Assembly (NCBI RefSeq): GCF_014638845.1
Contig: NZ_BMFP01000002.1
Coordinates: 638,373 to 702,372 of the forward strand
Length of the DNA stretch: 64,000 nt
Source of the DNA: Pontibacter amylolyticus
Lineage (GTDB): Bacteria; Bacteroidota; Bacteroidia; Cytophagales; Hymenobacteraceae
Reading direction: 5' to 3'
A program made the translations under genes and the position numbers. Shown one piece after another: positions 1-8,113 of the stretch. Each line of letters starts with the position of its first letter. Position 1 is the stretch's first letter. A model generated the notes under the pieces. The model did no database searches, was not told the origin of the DNA, and saw only the letters and a program-made list of their open reading frames with translations.

Positions 1-473
1 GGTCGCTGGAGCACATCATCACCGAAAATGTACGCACGCACAATGAGTACCACCTCACCGACGCCCTCATGCACATGATCCGGCAGGGAGAGAAAATGGT
101 AACCTGGAATGTGGACAACTGGTTTGACTGCGGCCGCAAAGAAACCTTGCTCGAAGCCAATGCCAGACTCCTGAGTCGCCCCCGTTTCCGGGAAATGGAC
201 TACTCCAGCCAATACCCGGGCAACATTATCATTCCGCCGGTAAGCATCGGGGCAAACTGCACCATCACCCATTCCATCATCGGACCTAATGTAGCCATCG
301 GGGAGAACGCCACTATTTCGCGCACTTCGCTGAGTAACTCTATTATTGGAGCTTACTCCGAGCTGCAAAACGCTGTGATGCACGACTCTATCATCGGCTC
401 CGACGCCAGTTTCAGGGGCCTCAGCCACAGCCTCAACATCGGCGACAGCACCGAAATTAATTTTGCGCAGTAG
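1..473 (+). CDS. Sugar-phosphate nucleotidyltransferase, C-terminal part (5' truncated)
   Basis: The reading frame is open from base 3, so the gene starts before the window. What remains is the end of an RfbA/glucose-1-phosphate thymidylyltransferase-like enzyme, which joins a sugar phosphate to an NTP to make nucleotide sugars for surface polysaccharides. The visible part holds the end of the catalytic domain (HNEYHLTDAL, VDNWFDCGRKETLLEAN) followed by hexapeptide, left-handed beta-helix-type repeats (NIIIPPVSIG, HSIIGPNVAIG, DSIIGSDASF). These repeats are typical of the C-terminal oligomerisation domain of this family in Bacteroidota. It ends with TAG. Family assignment is firm; the exact sugar and nucleotide cannot be told. 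Confidence 0.85.
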   Translation, partial: SLEHIITENVRTHNEYHLTDALMHMIRQGEKMVTWNVDNWFDCGRKETLLEANARLLSRPRFREMDYSSQYPGNIIIPPVSIGANCTITHSIIGPNVAIGENATISRTSLSNSIIGAYSELQNAVMHDSIIGSDASFRGLSHSLNIGDSTEINFAQ

Positions 474-564
474 TTCTTTGGCGTAGCACGATTCTAGACA
501 ATGGACTTTGTGACAAAGGACAAAAGACTAAGGATAAAAGGCACACAACAAGCGCCGTCTAATA

Positions 565-609
565 GTCTTTTGTCAAAACGTCTTTTGTCAAAACGTCCTT
601 TGTCGAAAT
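565..609. repeat. 15-bp tandem repeat, three copies
   Basis: The unit GTCTTTTGTCAAAAC is present exactly at 565-579 and 580-594, with a third degenerate copy at 595-609. An inverted relative lies at 512-528 (GACAAAGGACAAAAGAC), so the whole 474-660 gap can fold back on itself. The same unit recurs in the gap next to nuoA at 54236-54265, so this is a dispersed intergenic repeat, not a local slippage product. Confidence 0.7.
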
Positions 610-660
610 GTCAAGTATTGCAGTCGTGCTACTTGATACGTGCTACGTGATACTTCTCTC

Positions 661-1317
661 CTACAAAAACGTCAGTTCATTGAGTTGGTCCAGCATCCAG
701 CCGGTGAGGCTGTAGCGGTGGCGGTTGGCGGCAAGCACTTCGTGCGGAATGAGGTCGGCACGGAAACAGGCCAGGCGACCGGCAATGGGCAACACATCCA
801 CCTCTTCTTCCGAACCGTCTTCGTTGGGCAGGTATAGGCGCAGGTTGCCCCCGTTCTCAGGCTGCCAGTCTTCGTTCAGGTAGCAAATGAAGGACAGGCG
901 ACGGTGGTCGTCGGTCCTGAACTGGTCGAGGTGGCGCTGGTATACCGTGCCCGGCGGGTATACCGTAAAGTGGAATTCAAAGTCCTTGAGCCCCAGAAAA
1001 CAGGTGCGGTTGATATAGCGCAGCAATTCGTGCATGCGATCCAGGAAAATCTGGGTGGGGGGCAATGCCTCTGATGGCTCGATCCAGCGGATAAAATCGC
1101 CGCGTACCTGTTTGTTTACCGTAACGCTTTCTGCGGGGCCAATGCCGGCTTTTTTGAAGGTGCCTTCTTCATGCTGACGCTGCAGCACCTCCAGCAAGTT
1201 GCGAACCTCGTCCGGCTGTAAAAAATTATCGATAATCGCATATCCCTTGTCAGACAACCTGTCCGCAATCTGCTCGAAATGCAGCAACTCTACTCCCTCT
1301 TCTTCTTCGTTTATCAT
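661..1317 (-). CDS. 2OG-Fe(II) oxygenase (prolyl 4-hydroxylase-like)
   Basis: A cytoplasmic oxygenase of about 218 residues that would use 2-oxoglutarate, O2 and Fe(II) to hydroxylate a protein or small substrate. The iron-binding set is visible: the HxD motif in YQRHLDQF, the distal histidine in IPHEVL and the 2OG-binding arginine in RYSLTGW, all near the C-terminus as usual. The frame continues 12 codons further to a TTG at 1353, but the ATG at 1315-1317 (MINEEEE) gives a normal N-terminus, so I chose it. It is convergent with the upstream nucleotidyltransferase gene and divergent from the peptidase gene. The substrate is unknown. Confidence 0.85.
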   Translation of the reverse strand: MINEEEEGVELLHFEQIADRLSDKGYAIIDNFLQPDEVRNLLEVLQRQHEEGTFKKAGIGPAESVTVNKQVRGDFIRWIEPSEALPPTQIFLDRMHELLRYINRTCFLGLKDFEFHFTVYPPGTVYQRHLDQFRTDDHRRLSFICYLNEDWQPENGGNLRLYLPNEDGSEEEVDVLPIAGRLACFRADLIPHEVLAANRHRYSLTGWMLDQLNELTFL

Positions 1318-1536
1318 ATATAAAGGATCTGCTTTCTTAAAAAAAGCCAACAAATGTAGTGCACAGATGCATTGCTTGTATATGCTGACAGGAAAGATAT
1401 TTTACGGGTAAACTTTATTGATTACTGAGAAATATCGTATGCCCATTTTGAGCGCGTAGAGGGTGTTTTTAACTTTTGTGAAGTAAAATGTTTATCTTAG
1501 TTGCGTGTTAGACCTATGTCCAAACGATAAATCTGT

Positions 1537-3732
1537 ATGAAAAAAACAACTGTCTTTTTATTGGCAGGCGGCCTGACCGCCGTCTCGGCCTGCAAATCCA
1601 CCCAAACCGAGAATACCGCCACCGGCATGAATACCGAAACTACCACCGAAGCCACCGCAACGGCTGAAGCCCAACTGAATTACCCCGAAACCAAAAAAGT
1701 AGACCACACCGACGATTACTTCGGTACCAAAGTGGCCGACCCTTACCGCTGGCTCGAAACCCACAACGAAGAAGTGGATCAGTGGGTAGAGGCGCAGAAT
1801 AAAGTAACTTTCAACTACCTCGATGGCATTGAGTTCCGTGACCAGATCAAAGATCGTCTAACCAAGATCTGGAACTACGAGCGCTATGGCGCCCCGTTTG
1901 AGGAAGGCGGCAAGTATTACTTCTATAAGAACAACGGTCTGCAGAACCAGAGCGTGCTCTACGTGCAGAACACGCTGGAGAGCGAGCCGAAAGTATTCCT
2001 CGACCCGAACAAATTCTCAACTGACGGTACAGTGGCTTTGACCGCACTGGCCTTTGACAAAGACGCCAAGTATGTGGCTTACGGCACCTCCAGCGGCGGT
2101 TCTGACTGGAACACCTACGAAGTGATGGAAGTGGCCACTGGCAAGAAGCTCGACGACAAAGTGGAGTGGGTGAAGTTCTCCGGCCCAAGCTGGTACAAGG
2201 ACGGCTTCTTCTACAGCCGCTACGATGCCCCGACCGAAGGCAACAAACTGGCCAATAAGAACGAGTACCACAAGGTATACTACCACAAAATTGGTACGCC
2301 GCAGAGCCAGGACCAGCTGGTGTACGAAGACAAGACCAAGCCGCTTCGTAACTTCTACGGCCAGACCACAGACGACGAGCGTTTCCTGATCCTGAACGTG
2401 TCGGAAGGTGCCAGCGGTGCCAACGCCCTGTACTACCGTGACCTGAAAGATCCTAAGTCTGCTATCAAGCCGATCATCGACAATTTCGAGTCGGAGTACA
2501 ATGTGGTGGACAACATCGGCGATAAGCTTTTGGTGCGCACTAATAAGAACGCCCCGCGCTACCGCCTGGTTCTCATCGACCCGAAGAAGCCGCAGGAGCA
2601 GAACTGGAAAGTAGTAGTGCCGCAGAATGAGAATGTGATGAACAACGTGTCCTTCGTGGGCGGCCGCATCATCGCTTCTTATATGAAAGACGCAGCCAGC
2701 GAAGTGGTGGTATTTGACACTAACGGTAAGCAGCTGAACAAAGTAGAACTGCCGTCAATCGGTACGGTTGGCGGCTTTGGTGGTGAGAAAGACGACAAAG
2801 AGACTTTCTTTACGTTTACGTCCTTCACCTATCCTCCGACCATCTACCGTTATGATGTCCCGAACAACAAAGTGACGCTGTTCCGCAAGACAGAGGTAGA
2901 CATCGACACGGAGGCGTTTGAAACCAAGCAGGTGTTCTATACCTCAAAAGACGGTACCAAAGTGCCCATGTTCATCGTGCACAAGAAAGGCCTGGAACTG
3001 AACGGCAACAACCCGACGTACCTGTACGCTTATGGTGGCTTCAACATTTCCCTGACACCAAGCTTTAGCATTGCCAATATGCTGTGGCTGGAGAACGGCG
3101 GCGTGTACGCGATGCCAAACCTGCGCGGTGGCGGTGAGTACGGCGAAGACTGGCACAAAGCGGGTATGACCCCGAACAAGCAGAACGTGTTCGACGACTT
3201 CATCGCAGCAGCTGAGTACCTGATTGCCAACAAGTATACCTCCAGCGAGAAACTGGCCGTGGGCGGTGGCTCGAACGGTGGTCTGCTGGTAGGTGCTTTC
3301 ATGACACAGCGTCCGGAACTGGCAAAAGTCGCCCTTCCTGCGGTGGGTGTGATGGACATGCTCCGTTTCCACAAGTTCACCATCGGTTGGGCCTGGGTAC
3401 CCGAGTACGGTTCTTCTGACGACGAAGCCCAGTTTAAGAACCTCTATACCTTCTCGCCGCTGCACAACATCAAGGAAGGCGTGAAATACCCTGCTACCAT
3501 GGTGAAGACCGCCGATCACGACGACCGCGTGGTGCCGGCGCACTCCTTCAAGTTCATCTCTGAGCTGCAGGACAAAGGCGCTCCGGGCAACCCATACCTG
3601 ATCCGCATCGACGTGCGTGCAGGCCACGGTGCCGGCAAGCCAACTTCCCTGGTGATTCAGGAGTGGGCCGATACCTGGGCGTTCATGTACAAGAATATGG
3701 GGGTGAACCCTTACGCGAAGCAACAGCCGTAA
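1537..3732 (+). CDS. Prolyl oligopeptidase family (S9A) lipoprotein
   Basis: A 731-residue serine peptidase that cleaves short peptides after proline. It begins with a lipoprotein signal (MKKTTVFLLAGG... lipobox VSAC, Cys19), so it acts in the periplasm or outer envelope. An N-terminal beta-propeller (roughly residues 50-460) is followed by the alpha/beta hydrolase domain. The catalytic triad is visible: Ser579 in GGGSNGGLL, the Asp in ADHDDRVVP, and His697 in AGHGAG. Length fits the family (about 700 plus signal and linker). It stands alone, ending in a hairpin terminator. Codon use is strongly biased and the gene has only two AGGTATA/TATACCT motifs in 2.2 kb. Confidence 0.95.
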   Translation: MKKTTVFLLAGGLTAVSACKSTQTENTATGMNTETTTEATATAEAQLNYPETKKVDHTDDYFGTKVADPYRWLETHNEEVDQWVEAQNKVTFNYLDGIEFRDQIKDRLTKIWNYERYGAPFEEGGKYYFYKNNGLQNQSVLYVQNTLESEPKVFLDPNKFSTDGTVALTALAFDKDAKYVAYGTSSGGSDWNTYEVMEVATGKKLDDKVEWVKFSGPSWYKDGFFYSRYDAPTEGNKLANKNEYHKVYYHKIGTPQSQDQLVYEDKTKPLRNFYGQTTDDERFLILNVSEGASGANALYYRDLKDPKSAIKPIIDNFESEYNVVDNIGDKLLVRTNKNAPRYRLVLIDPKKPQEQNWKVVVPQNENVMNNVSFVGGRIIASYMKDAASEVVVFDTNGKQLNKVELPSIGTVGGFGGEKDDKETFFTFTSFTYPPTIYRYDVPNNKVTLFRKTEVDIDTEAFETKQVFYTSKDGTKVPMFIVHKKGLELNGNNPTYLYAYGGFNISLTPSFSIANMLWLENGGVYAMPNLRGGGEYGEDWHKAGMTPNKQNVFDDFIAAAEYLIANKYTSSEKLAVGGGSNGGLLVGAFMTQRPELAKVALPAVGVMDMLRFHKFTIGWAWVPEYGSSDDEAQFKNLYTFSPLHNIKEGVKYPATMVKTADHDDRVVPAHSFKFISELQDKGAPGNPYLIRIDVRAGHGAGKPTSLVIQEWADTWAFMYKNMGVNPYAKQQP

Positions 3733-3758
3733 CAGCTATAGCTGAGAGTTGAGATAAG

Positions 3759-3800
3759 AAAAGCCAGTGCTGCAGCAATGCGGTGCTGGCTTTTTGTTTT
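3759..3800 (+). terminator. Terminator after the prolyl oligopeptidase gene
   Basis: Hairpin with arms AAAAGCCAG and CTGGCTTTTT around an interior loop, followed by TTTTTGTTTT. It lies 27 bases after the stop codon. Confidence 0.75.
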
Positions 3801-3820
3801 GGTACCGGGCAGTAAAGTCA

Positions 3821-3851
3821 TTTGATTTATATTAATAAATTCTTATATTTA
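3821..3851 (+). promoter_or_regulatory. Bacteroidota-type promoter for the DUF5362-like gene
   Basis: TTTG at 3821-3824, a 19-base spacer, and TATATTTA at 3844-3851. This matches the Bacteroidota -33/-7 consensus TTTG-N19-TAnnTTTG at all but the last base and lies 26 bases before the ATG. Confidence 0.65.
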
Positions 3852-3877
3852 TTTAATCAACTAAAAGCCTCAACAAT

Positions 3878-4348
3878 ATGGAAGCAGAACTTTACAACGA
3901 GCAACCCCTGGGAATGCAGCTTAGCCCAGACTCCAGATATTTTTTGAGTGCAGCAGCCAAATGGGGCAAGTTCTTGTCTATTGTCGGCTTCGTCATTTTA
4001 GGCTTTGTCGGATTGGCAGGATTATTTATGTCGGCTATTTTTTTGGGAGGTATGGGAAATGTTTCTGGTGGAAATTTCCTGAACAGTGCCACAGCAGGTA
4101 TAGGTGTTGGGCTTTTCTATTTTTTGGGAGCATTGTTGTACTTCATTCTTATCCTATACCTATACAAGTTTTCTTCCCACATGCAGACAGGACTTAGCAC
4201 AAATAACAAAGAGGTGATTTCGAAGTCCTTCAGGAACCTGAAGTCGCTCTTCAAATTCATGGGTATACTGACTATTATTATGTTGGTGATATATGCGCTG
4301 GGGCTTCTTTTTATGCCATTCGGCGCTTTTGTGGGTGCCTTCTTTTAG
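3878..4348 (+). CDS. Small membrane protein, DUF5362-like
   Basis: A 156-residue membrane protein with three or four hydrophobic segments (about residues 32-60, 77-100, 120-150). The pattern, a short soluble N-terminus (MQLSPDSRYFLSAAAKWGKF) followed by glycine-rich membrane segments, resembles the DUF5362 family common in Bacteroidota. Function is unknown. It has its own promoter, and the next gene starts about 120 bases downstream. A family search would settle the assignment. Confidence 0.75.
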   Translation: MEAELYNEQPLGMQLSPDSRYFLSAAAKWGKFLSIVGFVILGFVGLAGLFMSAIFLGGMGNVSGGNFLNSATAGIGVGLFYFLGALLYFILILYLYKFSSHMQTGLSTNNKEVISKSFRNLKSLFKFMGILTIIMLVIYALGLLFMPFGAFVGAFF

Positions 4349-4468
4349 ATCATATGAGTTCTGAGCATGATAGCACATTGGGCAACCAATGTGCTTTTTT
4401 TATACCTAGACCTGAAAGCCCCAAGCCCGATTCTTGCGTACCTTGCAACACCAACCACCGCACACACT

Positions 4469-5245
4469 ATGAAATCAACGACGGGACAGAGCGCGTTTAC
4501 CGTCCGCTCCACCGAAACAGACTTGAACGGACAAGCAACCTTGCCAGCCTTGGTAGGCTACATGCAGGAGGCCGCCTGGGACAACACGGCCACCATGGGC
4601 ATCTCCATGTACGAGTTACTGGAGCGCGGCCTGACCTGGGTGCTGCAGCGCATGCGCGTTGAGATGTTCCGCTATCCGAGGCACCGCGAGAAGATAACCG
4701 TCGAGACCTGGGCCTCGGGACGGGAAAGGGTCTTCCTGCACCGCGACTTCAGGGTGTACGGTGCCGACCGCGAGCTTTTGGGACAGGCGACGAGCGTATG
4801 GCTGGTAATGGATGTGGTGAAGCGCCAACTGGTGTCGGTGCCCGACTTTATTACGGCCATAGAAGTGGTGCCGGGGCAGGAGCCACTGCCTTTCGCCAAA
4901 GGCAAGCTGCCGCAACTGGAGCAGGTGAGCTACGAGCAGCAAATGCCCATCCGCTGGCACGACATCGACCTGAACCGCCATGTCACCAACACCCGCTACC
5001 TGCAATGGGTGCTCGAAACGCTGCCAGTTGAAGTGCTCGAAAAGCAGCAACTACAGGAAATAGACATTATCTTTAAGGCCGAAAGCACCCTGGCCGACTC
5101 CGTAGTAGCCACTGCCGGCCCAGCCGAAGAGGCTAACGCATTCCTCCACAAACTCACCAGCATCGAATCAGGCAAAGAACTGGTGCAGGCGAAGACGAAG
5201 TTTTCTAAGTTTGAAAGTTTAGAAGTTAAAGAGTTTGGGAGTTAA
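4469..5245 (+). CDS. Acyl-ACP thioesterase (double hotdog fold)
   Basis: A 258-residue cytoplasmic enzyme predicted to hydrolyse acyl-ACP and release free fatty acid. Two hotdog domains are seen: the first around the TDLNGQATLPALVGYMQEAAW segment, the second with RWHDIDLNRHVTNTRYLQWV, which carries the Asp/Asn/His-type catalytic region of the FatA/FatB/PF01643 family. The frame is open further upstream (to 4367), but the ATG at 4469 gives the usual N-terminus. The last ten or so codons (KFESLEVKEFGS) are encoded by a low-complexity intergenic repeat that continues past the stop, so the tail is probably not functional. Confidence 0.85.
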   Translation: MKSTTGQSAFTVRSTETDLNGQATLPALVGYMQEAAWDNTATMGISMYELLERGLTWVLQRMRVEMFRYPRHREKITVETWASGRERVFLHRDFRVYGADRELLGQATSVWLVMDVVKRQLVSVPDFITAIEVVPGQEPLPFAKGKLPQLEQVSYEQQMPIRWHDIDLNRHVTNTRYLQWVLETLPVEVLEKQQLQEIDIIFKAESTLADSVVATAGPAEEANAFLHKLTSIESGKELVQAKTKFSKFESLEVKEFGS

Positions 5246-5275
5246 AAAGTTGGGAAGTTTGAGAGTTCAGAGAAT
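5207..5275. repeat. Low-complexity AGTTTGGGAGTTAAA-type repeat
   Basis: Iterated blocks of the kind AAGTTTGAAAGTT and TTTGGGAGTTAAA span the 3' end of the thioesterase gene and its downstream flank. Similar sequence recurs at 56430-56468 (end of the NHL gene), 47744-47775 (before nuoD) and 62427-62466 (after the serine dehydratase gene). Confidence 0.7.
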
Positions 5276-5294
5276 TTAGATAGCATAAAGAACC

Positions 5295-5333
5295 TGTAGG
5301 GACAGGTTGCGACTTGTCCGAATCGTGCACGAA
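5295..5333. repeat. Dispersed palindromic repeat, copy 1
   Basis: Contains GACAGGTTGCGACTTGTC, an imperfect palindrome, followed by CGAATCGTGCACGAA. The block aligns with 56876-56914 over 39 bases with four differences by eye. Directly after it (5335-5372) are further GC-rich palindromic blocks (CCCCTCTGGGG, CCCTCTTTAAAGGG). Confidence 0.8.
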
Positions 5334-5433
5334 AATCCCCTCTGGGGGTAGGGACCCTCTTTAAAGGGCAGGGCAGGTTAATCGTGCGCCCAACAACAAT
5401 TTAACCATTTAACAATATAGCCCTCATATCAAT

Positions 5434-5907
5434 ATGATCAACATCAGAAGAGGAACCATAGACGACCTGCCACAGGTACACGACCTGATAAAAGAACTGG
5501 CTGTGTACGAGAAAGCACCGGATGAAGTGACCAACACCGTGCAGGACATGCATTGGGACGGCTTCGGGGAGAATCCCATATTTAAGTTTTTCGTGGCCGA
5601 GACCGAAGAGGGCATTGTAGGTATAGCTTTGTACTACATCGGTTATTCCACGTGGAAAGGCAAAATGCTTTTCCTGGAGGACCTGATTGTAACCGAACGT
5701 CTGCGCCGTAGCGGCATCGGCAAAATGCTGTTCAACGCCGTCGCCCACGAAGCCAAAGAAATTGGTGCCAAGCGCATGCGGTGGCAGGTGCTGGACTGGA
5801 ACGAGCCGGCTATCGCCTTCTACAAAAAAATAGGCGCCGACATAAGCAGTGAGTGGCTTAACTGCACCTTCGACGAAAACCAGATCAAGGCCTACAGCGC
5901 TAACTAA
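5434..5907 (+). CDS. GNAT acetyltransferase, diamine/thialysine N-acetyltransferase-like
   Basis: A 157-residue GNAT enzyme that transfers acetyl from acetyl-CoA to an amine. It is close in pattern to the spermidine/spermine and thialysine acetyltransferases: YSTWKGKMLFLEDLIV, the acetyl-CoA pyrophosphate loop RLRRSGIGKML, and the VLDWNEPAIAFYKKIGA segment. Length is normal for the family. It is a single gene, separated from the thioesterase by about 190 bases of repeats and followed by a strong bidirectional terminator. Substrate (polyamine or thialysine) is inferred from similarity only. Confidence 0.85.
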   Translation: MINIRRGTIDDLPQVHDLIKELAVYEKAPDEVTNTVQDMHWDGFGENPIFKFFVAETEEGIVGIALYYIGYSTWKGKMLFLEDLIVTERLRRSGIGKMLFNAVAHEAKEIGAKRMRWQVLDWNEPAIAFYKKIGADISSEWLNCTFDENQIKAYSAN

Positions 5908-6002
5908 AGTTTTGCGGTAGTTATACCCTGACGGCGCGTTACCCGCGGACAATTGGGTGATGCCATACCTTGGATAAGCTTTCTGGCCAGGCGCAGCCAA
6001 AT

Positions 6003-6042
6003 AAAAACAGGCCCGTGCTATTCCTGAGCACGGGCCTGTTTT
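6003..6042. terminator. Bidirectional terminator
   Basis: Near-perfect hairpin: AAAAACAGGCCCGTGCT pairs with its complement ending in TGTTTTT, loop ATTCCTG. It serves both the GNAT gene (+) and the DUF4286 gene (-). Confidence 0.9.
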
Positions 6043-6063
6043 TATATCAGCAGCGTTAGATTA

Positions 6064-6387
6064 CTAACCTCTTTCCACATCTCTGCCAACGATTTCCAGC
6101 AAAGAGCGGAAAGCGACGTACTTCTCCGGGTAGCGCTCCTGTACCTTTGCCTGCAGGGCGGGCGCGTGGTCGCGCTGGTATTCCTCGAGGTCTTCGAGGT
6201 TGCGGCAGGTATACTGCACGGCATAAGTGGTGCCACCGTTGTCCTCTTCGTGCAGCAGGCGGGCTATCTGGTTATTCAGGAAATAGCCTGTGGCCATCAC
6301 CTCCGGTATGTGTGTGCTCTTCATCCAGTTCAGCCACTCTTCGGCCACACTGTTGTCGATATTGATAGTTACGTTGTATATGATCAT
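6064..6387 (-). CDS. DUF4286 family protein
   Basis: A 107-residue soluble protein of the DUF4286 family (dimeric alpha/beta-barrel-like fold), widely conserved in Bacteroidota but without a known function. Typical features are MIIYNVTINIDNSV at the start and WLNWMKSTHIPEVMATGYF. The ATG at 6385-6387 is preferred over a TTG two codons upstream. It is divergent from the YdeI-type gene, with only about 50 bases between the two starts, so the promoters overlap. Confidence 0.85.
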   Translation of the reverse strand: MIIYNVTINIDNSVAEEWLNWMKSTHIPEVMATGYFLNNQIARLLHEEDNGGTTYAVQYTCRNLEDLEEYQRDHAPALQAKVQERYPEKYVAFRSLLEIVGRDVERG

Positions 6388-6436
6388 ACTCAAAATTACG
6401 ATTTTTCTGTTAGTTTAGAGCTCCAATAGGTATACG

Positions 6437-7072
6437 ATGATGCAGGACATAGCCAAAAAGTTAAATTTAAAATCAGGGTGGCAGGTGCTGGTGCTCAATG
6501 CGCAGGCAGGTATAGCGGAGGCTTTACAGACCCAGGGGATGGAAGTGCATACCACGCCCGCTGCAGGTATAGCATACGATGCCGTGCAGATTTTTGCCAC
6601 CGATAGCCGTGAACTGAACTATTATGTGCCCCTGGCCGAGCCTGCCCTCAAGCGCAAGGGGCTGTTGTGGGTGGCTTATCCCAAGAAGTCGTCAGGTATA
6701 AAATCGGACCTGAACCGCGACGTCGGTTGGGAGGCGGTAACAGGTTTGGGTTACGCACCGGTCAGACAGGTGGCGGTGGATGACACGTGGTCTTCGCTGC
6801 GGTTCAAACACGAATCCGAGAGAAGCGCGCCATCTAAGTTTGGGGTCGATGCGCCAGGTATAGACCGCAAGAACAGGACAGTGGAGATACCGCAGGACCT
6901 GCGCGAAGCACTGGAATCGGCTGGGTTGCTGGAGACATTCGAAAAGCTGGCCTTTACACACCGCAAAGAGCACGTGCTGGCGGTACAGGAGGCTAAGCGA
7001 CCCGAAACCCGGGCTAACCGCATCGGCAAAACAATTCAGATGCTAATGGGGCAGCAGCTGCTTGGTCGCTAA
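6437..7072 (+). CDS. DUF3052-like / YdeI-OmdA domain protein
   Basis: A 211-residue soluble protein with two parts. The N-terminal half (about 1-130) resembles DUF3052: LLWVAYPKKSSGIKSDLNRD and VRQVAVDDTWSSLRFK. The C-terminal half (about 150-211) is the YdeI/OmpD-associated (OmdA) domain: PQDLREALE, LAFTHRKEHVLAVQEAKRPETR. YdeI-type proteins are linked to stress and bacteriocin tolerance in enterobacteria, but no role is established here. The gene is rich in the AGGTATA motif (five copies from 6431 to 6861), several read as Gly-Ile codons. Confidence 0.8.
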   Translation: MMQDIAKKLNLKSGWQVLVLNAQAGIAEALQTQGMEVHTTPAAGIAYDAVQIFATDSRELNYYVPLAEPALKRKGLLWVAYPKKSSGIKSDLNRDVGWEAVTGLGYAPVRQVAVDDTWSSLRFKHESERSAPSKFGVDAPGIDRKNRTVEIPQDLREALESAGLLETFEKLAFTHRKEHVLAVQEAKRPETRANRIGKTIQMLMGQQLLGR

Positions 7073-7225
7073 GGCAGGTATAACGTTGATTTAGAGGGTG
7101 TTTAATTCAGTTTGATAGAGTTTGCCGACTAGTCCTGGCAGATAGGTATAAACCAACTAACCTCAAACAAGTATAGCGCTGTTAACAACAGATAAAGATC
7201 GCATTCTATACCTGACACCACAAAC

Positions 7226-7264
7226 AAAAGACCGCAGCGGGCTATACCTGCTGCGGTCTTTTTT
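7226..7264. terminator. Bidirectional terminator with a TATACCT loop
   Basis: A 13-bp perfect stem (AAAAGACCGCAGC at 7226-7238 with its complement at 7250-7262) and T-runs on both strands. The 11-base loop contains TATACCT. It lies between convergent genes. Confidence 0.9.
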
Positions 7265-7283
7265 ATGATTTCTGAGAGCGCGC

Positions 7284-7850
7284 TTAGTTCGTCACGATCA
7301 CATTGAAGCTCACGTCGACGTCTGTTTCGCCGGCAGTTGTGTTCGTTCCTGTTTTAAGGCCGCCTGGCTGGTGCTTCAATACGACTCTCAGCTTGCCGTT
7401 GCCTATACCTGCACCGGTTGTCACAGTAGACTCCAGGCCGACAGGGCGGTTGTTCTGGTCCAGGTCGGTGATGGCCACATTGACCGTCGCATTACTGCCA
7501 GCATCCGGTGTAAAGGTATACACGAGCAGGTGCTCGTCACGCTCGTTTTTAATCTCTGCCGTCACGTCGGCAACCGGGTTTTTGCTTTCGTCGGTCATGG
7601 TCACCACGGCCGTGTATTCAGTGCCGGGCCGAAGCGTGAGCGGCGCGTTCTGTACCGGCGTGCCGGTTAAGGTGCTGATGGTAGCTTCTGCATCCTGGCC
7701 TTTGCCGGTCGGGGTCAGCGAAATGGTGACAGCCGTAATCACCTCCTGCTCATCCTCCGGACCTGGCTCGTCATCGTCTTTGCAGGAAGAGAAAGTGAGC
7801 AGGCTGCCCATCAGCAGGAAAGCGAGGTATGGTCTGAATCGTTTGTTCAT
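7284..7850 (-). CDS. Lipoprotein linked to a TonB receptor, paralogue B
   Basis: A 188-residue lipoprotein (MNKRFRPYLAFLLMGS, lipobox LTFSSC, then an acidic KDDDEPGPEDE linker). The rest looks like a beta-rich domain with repeated TVTI/SLTPTG strands, as in the small lipoproteins beside TonB-dependent receptors in Flavobacteria and Cytophagales (I recall names such as 'type 1 periplasmic binding fold superfamily', probably a misnomer). It is a tandem duplicate of the gene at 8114-8683. The signal peptides are almost identical and the C-termini share VLKHQPG and GETDVD. It may have its own promoter, because a terminator separates the two copies. Confidence 0.8.
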   Translation of the reverse strand: MNKRFRPYLAFLLMGSLLTFSSCKDDDEPGPEDEQEVITAVTISLTPTGKGQDAEATISTLTGTPVQNAPLTLRPGTEYTAVVTMTDESKNPVADVTAEIKNERDEHLLVYTFTPDAGSNATVNVAITDLDQNNRPVGLESTVTTGAGIGNGKLRVVLKHQPGGLKTGTNTTAGETDVDVSFNVIVTN

Positions 7851-8057
7851 GCTTTTTAGTTTTGTGAGGATATTCCCGTCAATCAGGATCTAAATATAGT
7901 GTTTTATTCAGAAGATGGAGTGCTGTAAGTACGAGCGCATCTCTGGGCTGCTGATTAAGCGGATTTACGCCAAATACAACGTTGTAGTTATAAAGGCCCG
8001 CCGTTGACTAAGCAGCTGCTCTTTTCACAACTCAATCTGTTAAGATCGTTTGTTTGA

Positions 8058-8091
8058 TTAAAAAAGGGGACACCAACTGGCGCCCCCTTTT
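8058..8091 (-). terminator. Terminator after lipoprotein paralogue A
   Basis: Stem AAAAGGGG (8062-8069) with CCCCTTTT (8084-8091). Read on the minus strand, it ends in a T-run just past the stop of the gene at 8114. Confidence 0.8.
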
Positions 8092-8113
8092 ATATTGTTC
8101 AGCTAGCAAAGTA

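Noticed and set aside
2944-3723. 259-codon open frame opposite the prolyl oligopeptidase gene
   Set aside because: It is a shadow of a strongly codon-biased gene with a complete catalytic triad on the other strand; no recognisable domain.
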